Assembly (NCBI GenBank): GCA_955652345.1
Contig: CATPBV010000105.1
Location: 1-16,848 of the forward strand
Direction of reading: 5' to 3'
Source: an uncultured Solirubrobacteraceae bacterium
GTDB taxonomy: Bacteria; Actinomycetota; Thermoleophilia; Solirubrobacterales; Solirubrobacteraceae
Length of the DNA stretch: 16,848 nucleotides
Position 1 is the first letter of the stretch. Every line of letters begins with the position of its first letter. Shown piece by piece: positions 1 through 7,143 of this stretch. Below the pieces are notes generated by a model. It was not told the origin of the DNA. It ran no database searches and saw only the letters and a list, made by a program, of their open reading frames with translations. The position numbers were made by a program, and so were the translations under genes.

Positions 1-318
1 GTCCAGGCGCTCCAGATCCTCGCGACTAGGAACCCCACGACCAACCGGCAGACCACTCCGTCCCTCGGGCTCAACACAGCCGGGTCTTCCGGGGCGTCGG
101 GCGGCGCGCCGTCGAGCACGTCCCAGACGCAGACCAACGGGGGCGGGACCAATCCCGGCGCCGGCACGGGCGGGGCCAATCCCGGCGGCGGCGCTGGTGG
201 AGGAACCGGCGGCGGAGGCGGGACCCCCGGCGGCGGAGGTGGCGGGACCCCCGGCGGCGGTGGCGGGACCGGCGGCGGCACTGGTGGGACCGGTCTCGGC
301 GGCGGCGGCGGTCCGTAG
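1..318 (+). CDS. C-terminal fragment of a protein with a Gly/Thr/Pro-rich tail
   Basis: Frame 1 is open from the first base of the window to a TAG at 316-318, giving 105 residues with no start inside, so the gene begins upstream. The first 20 or so residues (VQALQILATRNPTTNRQ...) look like the end of a folded part. After that the chain becomes Ser/Thr/Asn-rich and then almost pure Gly with Thr, Pro and Ala, ending in GGGGGP. Such tails are common at the C-termini of secreted or envelope proteins of high-GC actinobacteria, but nothing here identifies the family and I assign no function. It converges on mpg, with only 5 bp between the two stop codons. The main doubt is that a Gly-rich frame in GC-rich DNA can stay open by chance. 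The ordered N-terminal stretch and the clean stop just before mpg favour a real gene. Confidence 0.6.
   Translation, partial: VQALQILATRNPTTNRQTTPSLGLNTAGSSGASGGAPSSTSQTQTNGGGTNPGAGTGGANPGGGAGGGTGGGGGTPGGGGGGTPGGGGGTGGGTGGTGLGGGGGP
122..315 (+). repeat. Low-complexity GGC/GGN-rich imperfect repeat
   Basis: Degenerate repeats built from GGCGGCGGN and GGCGGGACC units fill the end of the partial gene. Three near-copies of GGCGGGACC(CCC) occur between about 208 and 270. They encode Gly-Gly-Gly-Thr-Pro and Gly-Gly-Thr blocks. The array probably varies in length by slippage between related strains; that is inference. Confidence 0.6.
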
Positions 319-323
319 CGGTA

Positions 324-938
324 CTAGACCTCGCGCCTGCGCACGGGGCGGGAGAGGAACCTGCTCTGCGCGGCACAGAACCGCCACGGAAGCTCCACCG
401 CTCTTGTGATCCCGATCCGGCGGTCGACCTCGGTGCGCACCTCGCGCCATGCCGCCGGGCGCTCCGTGATCTGCACCGGGCCTCTCGCGAGGTCGCAACC
501 GTTGTACAGCAGCTCGATTCCGAGAGCCTGGGTCAGGTTGCCTGGTCCGGAGCAGAGCCGCTCGACCCGCTCGACGCCGCGTCGCCGGCGCATCAGCTCG
601 ATGCCGGCCATAGGCTCGAGCGCCCGGATCAGCACCGCGGCGCCGACTCCTTCCGGCTCGGTGACAGCGTTCAGCAGGGCGTGGACCCCATAGGACCGAT
701 ACACGTACGCCCGCCCAGGCGGACCGAACAGGGTGCTCGTCCGGGGCGTCAGCCCAACGAACGCGTGGCACGCCGGCTCGGAGTCGTGGTAGGCCTCGGT
801 CTCGACGATCACGCCCGCGCACCCGTCGTGCGACACGACGCAACCGACCAGGTCACGGGCAACCTCGAGGACCGGACGTTCGTAGAAGCGCCGCCCCAGT
901 CCGCGTCCCAGGCGCACGTCGTCGAGCGCGACCGTCAC
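324..938 (-). CDS. mpg: DNA-3-methyladenine glycosylase, AAG/MPG family
   Basis: The 204-residue product is a monofunctional base-excision-repair glycosylase that removes 3-methyladenine and other alkylated or deaminated purines. Family hallmarks are visible in order. VETEAY at residues 45-50 carries the equivalent of the human catalytic Glu125 (E48) and the base-stacking Tyr127 (Y50), and H58 follows. FGPPGRAYVYRSYGVH lies at about 71-86 and LCSGPGNLTQALGI at about 128-141. Length matches bacterial members, about 200 residues. The start is GTG at 936-938, which overlaps the argH stop by four bases (GTGA, 935-938), so translation is probably coupled to argH. It is the last gene of the long minus-strand operon. 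An argH-mpg neighbourhood is familiar from other actinobacteria, so its presence in an amino-acid operon is not in itself a sign of transfer. The family call is secure. Confidence 0.93.
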   Translation of the reverse strand: MTVALDDVRLGRGLGRRFYERPVLEVARDLVGCVVSHDGCAGVIVETEAYHDSEPACHAFVGLTPRTSTLFGPPGRAYVYRSYGVHALLNAVTEPEGVGAAVLIRALEPMAGIELMRRRRGVERVERLCSGPGNLTQALGIELLYNGCDLARGPVQITERPAAWREVRTEVDRRIGITRAVELPWRFCAAQSRFLSRPVRRREV

Positions 939-2293
939 GCGAGCGCCGCCCGGGCGCGGTCGAGCTGCTCCCTCACTCGGGCAAGGCTTGTGCCGCCTTC
1001 GGAGACCTTCGCCTCGAGCGCGGCGCCATCGCGCAGAACCTCATAGAACTCCCCGTCGAGCAGGGGCGACACGGCTGAGAGCTCGGAGGCGCTCAGGTCG
1101 GACAGTTGCTTGCCCTGCTCCAGCGCAACTCGGACCAGACCCCCGACGATTCCGTGGGCCTGCCGGAACGGGACTCCCCGCCGTACGAGCAGATCGGCGA
1201 CATCAGTCGCCGCAAGGAACTCGTGCGACGCCGCCTCCGCAAGCCGCTCGCGCCGGAACGTGATCGCCTCGAGCATCCCGTGTACGGCTGACAGACACAA
1301 CGAGAGCGTGTCGACCGCGTCGAACAGATGCTCCTTGTCCTCCTGCATGTCCTTGTTGTAGGTCAGAGGCAGGCCATGGAGCACACCGTGGAATGCGACC
1401 AGATGACCGGCGATTCGGGGCGCCTTGGCACGCACCAGCTCCGCTGCGTCGGGGTTCTTCTTCTGCGGCATGATCGACGACCCCGACGCCCATGCGTCGG
1501 ATAGCTCGCAAAAGCCGAACTCCTCGCTTGACCACAGCACGATCTCCGCTCCCAGCCGGGAGAGGTGGGTCGCACAGGTCGCCGCGGCCGCTAGGTAGTC
1601 GAGCACGAAGTCGCGGTTTGAGACCGCGTCGATCGAGTTCTCGGCGACCGAAGCGAAGCCGAGCTCCCGGGCGACGAGCTGACGATCGGTATCGAAGTTC
1701 ACGCCAGCGAGAGCCCCTGCACCGAGTGGCAACGACCCGGTCGCTGAGACCACGGAAGCGAACCGCGAACGGTCGCGCAGCAGCATCCAGCAGTACGCCA
1801 GCAGGTGGTGGCTCAGGTAGACGGGCTGCGCCCGCTGGAGGTGCGTATAGCCCGGCATCCGCCAGTCGAGGTGGGCCTCGGCCAGCTCCACGAGCCGACT
1901 CGCGAGCGCGCCACAAGCCTGCACGTCGAGCTCTGCACGATCGCGGACGAACATCGCCATGTCTGTGGCGACCTGGTCGTTGCGCGAGCGCGCGGTGTGC
2001 AGCTTGCCCCCCACCGGCCCCGCGATCTCCGTCAGCCGCCGCTCGATCGCCATGTGGATGTCCTCATCGTCCTCGCCGAACCCGAACACGTGCCGATCGA
2101 GTTCGTCGGCGACCTGCTCGAGGGCGCGGCGCAGCTCTCCCGCCTCCTGCTCGGTCAGGAGCCGCTGGGCGCCGAGCATCGATGCGTGTGCCATGGACTG
2201 GGCAATGTCGTACCGCCAGAGTCGCTGATCGAAGCCGATCGAGTCGTTGAGCGCGCGGAAGTCGGCGTGCTGGCGCTCGCTGAAGCGGGACAT
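935..2293 (-). CDS. argH: Argininosuccinate lyase
   Basis: The 452-residue product splits argininosuccinate into arginine and fumarate, the last step of arginine synthesis, in the cytoplasm. Fumarase/aspartase-superfamily signatures are complete: HTARSRNDQVATD at 99-111, the PGYTHLQRAQPV segment at 147-158 with the catalytic T150-H151 pair, and the mobile loop GSSIMPQKKNPD at 271-282 carrying the catalytic serine. Length is typical for ArgH. The ATG at 2291-2293 lies 10 bp after the DegT aminotransferase stop and has no strong Shine-Dalgarno sequence, so it probably relies on coupling. Its stop overlaps the mpg start (GTGA). No other arg gene is in the window; the rest of the pathway must lie elsewhere. 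No key residue is missing. Confidence 0.96.
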   Translation of the reverse strand: MSRFSERQHADFRALNDSIGFDQRLWRYDIAQSMAHASMLGAQRLLTEQEAGELRRALEQVADELDRHVFGFGEDDEDIHMAIERRLTEIAGPVGGKLHTARSRNDQVATDMAMFVRDRAELDVQACGALASRLVELAEAHLDWRMPGYTHLQRAQPVYLSHHLLAYCWMLLRDRSRFASVVSATGSLPLGAGALAGVNFDTDRQLVARELGFASVAENSIDAVSNRDFVLDYLAAAATCATHLSRLGAEIVLWSSEEFGFCELSDAWASGSSIMPQKKNPDAAELVRAKAPRIAGHLVAFHGVLHGLPLTYNKDMQEDKEHLFDAVDTLSLCLSAVHGMLEAITFRRERLAEAASHEFLAATDVADLLVRRGVPFRQAHGIVGGLVRVALEQGKQLSDLSASELSAVSPLLDGEFYEVLRDGAALEAKVSEGGTSLARVREQLDRARAALA

Positions 2294-2303
2294 CAGGGCG
2301 ATC

Positions 2304-3431
2304 TTACGAGCGCGGCCGCCGGAGGACCTCGTGCACCGACTGCGCGACCTGCTCCACCTGACCCTCGCTCATCTGCGGGAAGAACGGCAGCGCGATCGAC
2401 CTGGCCGCGACCTCCTCGCACACCGGAAACTCGCCCTCACGATGGCCGAAGTGCTCGCGGTAGTAGCTCATCAGGTGAACGGCCGGGAAGTACGGCTTGC
2501 TCGGGATGCCGAACTCGCCGAGCCCGCGAACCACCCCGTCCCGGTCGAGCGATCGAGGCAGCTGGACGACGAACACGAACCACCCCCTCCGGTTGCCGCC
2601 GGCATCCGGGCACGGCAGCTCGAGGCCATCGATCCCGCGGAGCGCGTCGCGATATAGGTCCGCCACCCGCGCGCGCCCCGCGAGCATCTCGTCGAGCCGC
2701 TCGAGTTGCGCAAGCCCAAGCGCACACGCGATGTCGGAGAGCCGATAGTTGAACCCCAGCCGGTCGTGGTCGAGCCAATCCATGTCCGGAGCTCTGCCCT
2801 GATTTCGCTCGGAGTCGATCCGCCGCTTCATTCCGGCATCGGCCATCGCGACCATCCCGCCCTCGCCGGTCGTCAGCTGTTTGTTGGCGTAGAAGCCGAA
2901 CACAGCCGGGTGGCCGCGCCCACCCACGGGCACCCCATCGGCAAACACAGCGCCCAACGCCTCGCACGCGTCCTCGACGATCGGCAGGCCGAGGCGCTCG
3001 AAGGCAACAACGTCGGCGGGATACCCGAAGACGTGGACCGGCATCAAAGCTGCAGTGCGGCCGGTAACTGCCGCCGCCGCCGCGCCGGGGTCGAGACACA
3101 GCGTGACGGGGTCGATGTCGGCGAACACCGGTCGCGCGCGCTCGTACACCGCGACGTTCGCGCTCGCCACGAACGAGAACGGACTCGTGATCACCTCGTC
3201 CCCGTCGCTGACCCCGACCGCTCGGAGCGCCAGGTGAAGGCCTGCGGTGCCGCTGGACACGGCGCTTGCGTGCCGAGCGCGCAGGCGCGCCGCGAAGGCA
3301 AGCTCGAACTCCTCGAGCAACGGGCCGAGCGACAGCCTGCCCGACCGAAGCACCTCGAGCACGCGCTCCTCCTCTTCCGGCCCGACGACGGGGCGGGCGA
3401 GCGGGATCGATTGCCGGGCGGTATCAGGCAT
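2304..3431 (-). CDS. DegT/DnrJ/EryC1-family PLP aminotransferase
   Basis: The 375-residue product is a fold-type I, PLP-dependent aminotransferase of the family best known for making amino sugars on nucleotide-sugar substrates. Visible features are SSGTAGLHLALRAVG at about 59-73 (phosphate-binding region), the cofactor aspartate in VEDACEALGA (D154), and the Schiff-base lysine K184 in NKQLTTGEGGMV. I chose the ATG at 3429-3431, which overlaps the cimA stop by 8 bp. The frame stays open to 3584, but those extra 51 residues are Arg/Ser-rich, lie wholly inside cimA and precede the normal start of the fold (SIPLARPVVGPEEEERV). The substrate cannot be read from sequence. No sugar gene is nearby, and the gene sits between cimA and argH in an amino-acid operon, so an amino-acid or keto-acid role is possible. 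Sugar-nucleotide transamination remains the default family expectation. Confidence 0.88.
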   Translation of the reverse strand: MPDTARQSIPLARPVVGPEEEERVLEVLRSGRLSLGPLLEEFELAFAARLRARHASAVSSGTAGLHLALRAVGVSDGDEVITSPFSFVASANVAVYERARPVFADIDPVTLCLDPGAAAAAVTGRTAALMPVHVFGYPADVVAFERLGLPIVEDACEALGAVFADGVPVGGRGHPAVFGFYANKQLTTGEGGMVAMADAGMKRRIDSERNQGRAPDMDWLDHDRLGFNYRLSDIACALGLAQLERLDEMLAGRARVADLYRDALRGIDGLELPCPDAGGNRRGWFVFVVQLPRSLDRDGVVRGLGEFGIPSKPYFPAVHLMSYYREHFGHREGEFPVCEEVAARSIALPFFPQMSEGQVEQVAQSVHEVLRRPRS

Positions 3432-5043
3432 CGTTAGGAGCTCGACCCCGCACCGGCCGAGACGAGCCATCGGCCGGAACGGGCACGGCGAGCATCCCAT
3501 ACTCGAGCGACTCCACAAGAGCCTCCCAAGAGGCCTCGATGATGTTCTCCGAGACGCCGATCGACCCCCACACCTGCTCGCCATCGGAGGCGTCCAGCAG
3601 CACCCGGGTGACCGCCCCGGTCCCCTTGGTCTCGTCGAGGATCCTCACCTTGTAGTTGACGAGGTCGATTTCGCGCAGGTGTGGATGGATCTCGACGAGG
3701 GCCTCGCGCAGCGCGCGGTCGAGCGCGTTGACCGGCCCGTTGCCCTCGGCTGTCCGCACGTAGCGCTCTCCATCCACCCAGATCTTGATCGTCGCCTCGG
3801 TCGCGACCCGGCCATCCGCACGCTTCTCGACGATCGCACGCCACGATTCAAGCTCGAACAACGGCTCATGGGTCCCGTTCTCCTTGCGCAGCAGGAGCTC
3901 GAACGAGCCGTCCGCGGCCTCGTAGTGATAGCCGCGATGCTCGCGCTCCTTGATGCGCTCGAGCACCCGGGCGGCCTGCTCGTCCTCCAGCGAGATCCCG
4001 GCATCGCGAGCGCGCGCCTCGATCGTTCGCCGGCCCGAGAGCTCCGAGATCAGGAGGTCGCGCCGGTTACCGAGGAGTGCGGGATCGACATGCTCGAACG
4101 TGGCCGGGTCGGCCTCGACACCGGCCACGTGCATGCCGCCCTTGTGGGCGAACGCATTGCGTCCGACGTACGGCTGGTCCGGATCGGGAGTCAGGTTCAG
4201 CAGCTCGTCGAGCAGATGTGCGACGCGGGTAAGCGACCCCAGCTGGGCGTCGGTCAGACAGCTGTGCCCGAGCTTCAGCTGGAGGTTGGCGATGATCGTG
4301 ACCAGGTTCGCGTTGCCACAGCGCTCGCCGTAGCCGTTGATCGTCCCCTGGACCTGGGTGGCGCCCTGCGCGACAGCCGCGAGCGTCCCGGCCACGCCGC
4401 AGCCGGTGTCGTCGTGGCAGTGGATCCCGATCTGAGCCCCCGAGGAGCGGAGTGCGGCAGCAACCTCCGCGATCGCGACGGAGATCGAGTCCGGAAGCGT
4501 GCCGCCGTTCGTGTCGCAGCATGTAACGGTCTCGGCGCCGGCCTCGGCGGCCGCTCGCAGGCACGCAAGCGCGTAGGCCGGGTCGTCGGCGAAGCCGTCG
4601 AAGAAGTGCTCGGCGTCGTAGACCACCCGCTTTCCCTGCCCCACCAGGAACGCGACAGACTCCGCGATGATCCGCAGGTTCTCGTCGTGGTCGACCCGCA
4701 GGATCTTGTCGAGGTGAAGCGCCCAGGTCTTGCCGACGAGCGTGCACACCGGCGTCGAGCACTCCGCAAGCATGCGCAGCGCCGGATCCTGATCGGCGTC
4801 GACTCCCCGTCTTCGCGTCATCCCGAAGGCAGCGATCTCGGCGTGAGCGAAGCTTTCCCCGATGAGCAGCTCGAACAGCTCGAGCTCCTTCGGGTTGGAG
4901 CTCGGGAACCCGGCCTCGATCACGTCGATTCCGAGCTCGTCGAGCACGTGCGCGACGCGGAGCTTCTCCTTCGCGGAGAGGGACATCCCCTCTCCCTGCA
5001 TGCCGTCGCGAAGGGTGGTGTCGTACAGCTGGATGTCGGTCAT
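3424..5043 (-). CDS. cimA: (R)-citramalate synthase
   Basis: The 539-residue product condenses pyruvate with acetyl-CoA to (R)-citramalate, the first step of the threonine-independent isoleucine route. It has a DRE-TIM metallolyase domain: DTTLRDGMQGEGMSLSAKEKL from residue 8, GFPSSNPKE near 45, the metal-binding HCHDD at 208-212, and NGYGERCGNAN at about 236-246. A LeuA-type dimerisation/regulatory domain occupies roughly the last 130 residues. The long form with YDAEHFFDGF (about 142-151) is characteristic of the bacterial CimA-like branch, distinct from the true leuA at 11448-13037. An AGGAGG sits 9 nt before the ATG. LeuC, LeuD and LeuB from the same operon would turn citramalate into 2-oxobutanoate. 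The alternative, a second isopropylmalate synthase, is less likely because the length and motifs follow the CimA branch. Confidence 0.92.
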   Translation of the reverse strand: MTDIQLYDTTLRDGMQGEGMSLSAKEKLRVAHVLDELGIDVIEAGFPSSNPKELELFELLIGESFAHAEIAAFGMTRRRGVDADQDPALRMLAECSTPVCTLVGKTWALHLDKILRVDHDENLRIIAESVAFLVGQGKRVVYDAEHFFDGFADDPAYALACLRAAAEAGAETVTCCDTNGGTLPDSISVAIAEVAAALRSSGAQIGIHCHDDTGCGVAGTLAAVAQGATQVQGTINGYGERCGNANLVTIIANLQLKLGHSCLTDAQLGSLTRVAHLLDELLNLTPDPDQPYVGRNAFAHKGGMHVAGVEADPATFEHVDPALLGNRRDLLISELSGRRTIEARARDAGISLEDEQAARVLERIKEREHRGYHYEAADGSFELLLRKENGTHEPLFELESWRAIVEKRADGRVATEATIKIWVDGERYVRTAEGNGPVNALDRALREALVEIHPHLREIDLVNYKVRILDETKGTGAVTRVLLDASDGEQVWGSIGVSENIIEASWEALVESLEYGMLAVPVPADGSSRPVRGRAPNDA

Positions 5044-5052
5044 CTGGTCGGT

Positions 5053-5058
5053 CCTCCT
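5053..5058 (-). promoter_or_regulatory. Strong Shine-Dalgarno of cimA
   Basis: The minus strand reads AGGAGG followed by 9 nt and the cimA ATG (5043). It is the strongest ribosome-binding site in the operon. This fits the fact that cimA follows the only sizeable gap (112 bp) and cannot depend on overlap coupling with ilvE. Confidence 0.8.
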
Positions 5059-5091
5059 AGGGGCGGTGAGGCGTCAAGCGAACGGTCGGGC

Positions 5092-5118
5092 AGCGGTCAG
5101 CGCCGAGCGCCGGCCGCT
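5092..5118. other. Possible stem-loop between ilvE and cimA
   Basis: The 112-bp ilvE-cimA spacer holds an imperfect inverted repeat. Outer arms AGCGG/CCGCT (5092-5096 and 5114-5118) and inner arms GCGC/GCGC (5100-5103 and 5107-5110) are separated by 3x3 internal loops around a 3-nt loop. There is no T-run, so a classical terminator is doubtful. It may be an RNA processing or stability element that adjusts cimA output relative to leuCDB. In GC-rich DNA this could be chance. I see no convincing promoter in the rest of the spacer. Confidence 0.3.
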
Positions 5119-5155
5119 CCCGTAATTCGCTCGCTCCGCCGCGCCACGGCTGGAC

Positions 5156-6103
5156 CTAGACCGCCTCGGAGGTGACCTTCGAGGGCGCCTGCACGACGTC
5201 GACCCAGTCGGTGTAGCGGGCGTCGCGCCCATGCAGCGCGTCGTCGAACACCCGCTGGAGCTCGCGGGTGATCGGCCCGGGCTCTCCCGATCCGATCGCG
5301 TGGTCGTCGATCTCCCTGACCGGGACGAGCTCCGCCGCGGTGCCCGACATGAACACCTCCTCGGCGAGGATCAGCTCAGCGCGCGCGAGGTTGCGCTCTA
5401 CCACTTCGTAGCCGAGGTCGGCTGCAATCTGGAGGATCGACTTGCGGTTGATGCCGTCGAGGATGCCCGCGGTCTGCGGGGGTGTGAGGATCTTCCCGTC
5501 TCGCACGATGTAGATGTTCTCACCCGAGCCTTCGCACACGAACCCTTGCGAGTCGAGCAGGATCGCCTCCTGGTAGCCGGCCTTGGAGGACTCGATCTTC
5601 GCGAGGACGCTGTTCAGGTACTGCCCGGAGGCCTTCGCGTGCGGGATCAGCGAGTCGTGCGAGATCCGCCGCCAGCTGGACACCTTCGCCCGGATCCCGA
5701 GACGCTTTCCCTCCTCGCCGAGGTACGCGCCCCAGGCCCACACGGCGATTGCAACTTCGACGGGGGCGTCGAGCGGATACAGCCCCATCTCGCCGTATCC
5801 CCGGAACACAAGCGGGCGGATGTAGCACTCGCGCAGCTCGTTGGCGGCGATCAGCTCGTGCGTGGCGGAGCGAAGCTCCTCAAGCCCGTACGGGATCGTC
5901 ATGTAGTAGAGCTCGGCAGACTTGAACAGACGGTCGAGGTGGTCCCGGTGGCGGAAGATGCCCGTTCCCTGAGGGGTCTCATAGGCGCGGATCCCCTCGA
6001 ACACCGCGGTGCCGTAGTGCAGACCGTGCGTGAGTACGTGCACCTTTGCGTCCTCCCAGGCGACGAGCTCTCCGTTCTGCCAGATGAGGTCCGCTTGTTG
6101 CAC
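5156..6103 (-). CDS. ilvE: Branched-chain amino-acid aminotransferase
   Basis: The 315-residue product is a fold-type IV, PLP-dependent aminotransferase that interconverts leucine, isoleucine and valine with their 2-keto acids. Signatures are HGLHYGTAVFEGIRAY at 26-41, the PLP lysine K157 in HAKASGQYLNS, the cofactor-binding EGSGENIY segment, and GTAAELVPV near the C-terminus. Length is normal. The start is GTG at 6101-6103. The Shine-Dalgarno AAGGAG lies 5 nt upstream and is built partly from the leuB stop codon (TAAGGAG), so the two genes are 9 bp apart and probably co-translated. It supplies the last step for the keto acids made by LeuA-LeuCDB and by the CimA route. A D-amino-acid aminotransferase is unlikely given the motifs and context. 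Confidence 0.95.
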   Translation of the reverse strand: MQQADLIWQNGELVAWEDAKVHVLTHGLHYGTAVFEGIRAYETPQGTGIFRHRDHLDRLFKSAELYYMTIPYGLEELRSATHELIAANELRECYIRPLVFRGYGEMGLYPLDAPVEVAIAVWAWGAYLGEEGKRLGIRAKVSSWRRISHDSLIPHAKASGQYLNSVLAKIESSKAGYQEAILLDSQGFVCEGSGENIYIVRDGKILTPPQTAGILDGINRKSILQIAADLGYEVVERNLARAELILAEEVFMSGTAAELVPVREIDDHAIGSGEPGPITRELQRVFDDALHGRDARYTDWVDVVQAPSKVTSEAV

Positions 6104-6112
6104 AAGTGCTCC

Positions 6113-7141
6113 TTATAGGTGTTGGAGTACCGCCGAGGTGGCTTCTGCCGTCGTGGCTCTGCCCCCCAGGTCAGGCGTCAGAAGGCCATCGGCCAACGCC
6201 CGGTCCACGGCCGATTCTACCGCCGCTGCTTCCGTATCCAGGGCCAGTCCGTGCCTGAGCATCAGCGCAGCCGACAGGAACATCGCGAGTGGATTGGCCT
6301 GCCCCGTGCCCGCGATATCGGGCGCGGAACCGTGCACGGGCTCGAACACCCCCGGGCCGCCGTCGCCGAGCGAGGCACTGGGGAGCATCCCGATCGACCC
6401 GGTCAGCATCGCTGCCTCGTCGCTGAGGATGTCGCCGAACATGTTCTCGGTGAGGATCACGTCGAAGTGGCGAGGCGTGGCCACGAGCCGCATCGCCGCG
6501 GCATCGACCAGCATGTGCTCGAGCTCGACGTCCGGGAACTCGCTGGCGTGCACTCCTCGGACAACCTCGCGCCACAGCCGGCTGGTCTCGAGCACGTTCG
6601 CCTTATCGACGCTGGTCACTCTCGAGCGCGCCGAGCTGAATGCGACCCGGGCGATCCGCTCGATCTCGGAGCGCGTGTAGACACAGGCATCGGAGGCCGA
6701 GTCCTTGGTTCGGGTCTTCGCCCCGAAGTAGATGCCGCCGGTCAGCTCGCGGACCACGAGCAGATCGACCTGCTCGATCAACTCGCGCTTCAGAGGGCTC
6801 GCGTCATACAGGGCCGGAAGCGGCCTGACAGGCCTCAGGTTCGCGAACAGGCCAAGGGCCTTGCGCAGCCCGAGTAGCCCCTGCTCGGGGCGGGGCTTGG
6901 CGGGGTCGGTGGAATCCCACTTGGGGCCGCCGACGGCTGCCAGCAGGACGGCGTCCGCAGCGCGGCAAGCCGCCAGGGTCTCGTCGCTCAGAGCGACACC
7001 ACAAGCGTCGATCGACGCCCCGCCGAACAAATGTTCGTCGAACTCGAGGTCGACGGCGAGTGCGCCGAGCACCTGCACGGTGGCGGCCGCGATCTCCGGC
7101 CCGATGCCATCGCCTGGGAGCAGGACGATCCGTCGCGCCAT
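6113..7141 (-). CDS. leuB: 3-isopropylmalate dehydrogenase
   Basis: The 342-residue product oxidatively decarboxylates 3-isopropylmalate with NAD+ to 4-methyl-2-oxopentanoate. In the citramalate route it acts on 3-methylmalate to give 2-oxobutanoate. Motifs are LLPGDGIGPEI at 7-17, the substrate-side arginines around 103-106, the catalytic Tyr in RELTGGIYFG (Y138), the catalytic Lys in SVDKANVLETS (K180), and the metal-binding aspartates in VDAAAM and FGDILSDEAAML (D213, D237, D241). The ATG at 7139-7141 gives the usual family N-terminus, with GGAAG 8 nt upstream. The frame stays open to 7774, but those extra 211 residues run antiparallel to the methyltransferase message in another frame and are not family-like. 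Only 2 bp separate it from the methyltransferase stop. Confidence 0.96.
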   Translation of the reverse strand: MARRIVLLPGDGIGPEIAAATVQVLGALAVDLEFDEHLFGGASIDACGVALSDETLAACRAADAVLLAAVGGPKWDSTDPAKPRPEQGLLGLRKALGLFANLRPVRPLPALYDASPLKRELIEQVDLLVVRELTGGIYFGAKTRTKDSASDACVYTRSEIERIARVAFSSARSRVTSVDKANVLETSRLWREVVRGVHASEFPDVELEHMLVDAAAMRLVATPRHFDVILTENMFGDILSDEAAMLTGSIGMLPSASLGDGGPGVFEPVHGSAPDIAGTGQANPLAMFLSAALMLRHGLALDTEAAAVESAVDRALADGLLTPDLGGRATTAEATSAVLQHL

Positions 7142-7143
7142 CG

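Noticed and set aside
3432..3584. 51-residue extension of the DegT aminotransferase.
   Set aside because: It lies wholly inside cimA and is compositionally odd; the ATG at 3431 matches the usual start of the fold.
5097..5147. 16-codon ORF before cimA considered as an isoleucine leader peptide.
   Set aside because: It holds only one Ile codon and no run of branched-chain codons; no support for attenuation there.
3247..5175. Long plus-strand open frame of 642 codons.
   Set aside because: It runs antisense to cimA, which has complete family motifs and a strong Shine-Dalgarno. The frame is open only because of high-GC codon bias and has no recognisable domain.
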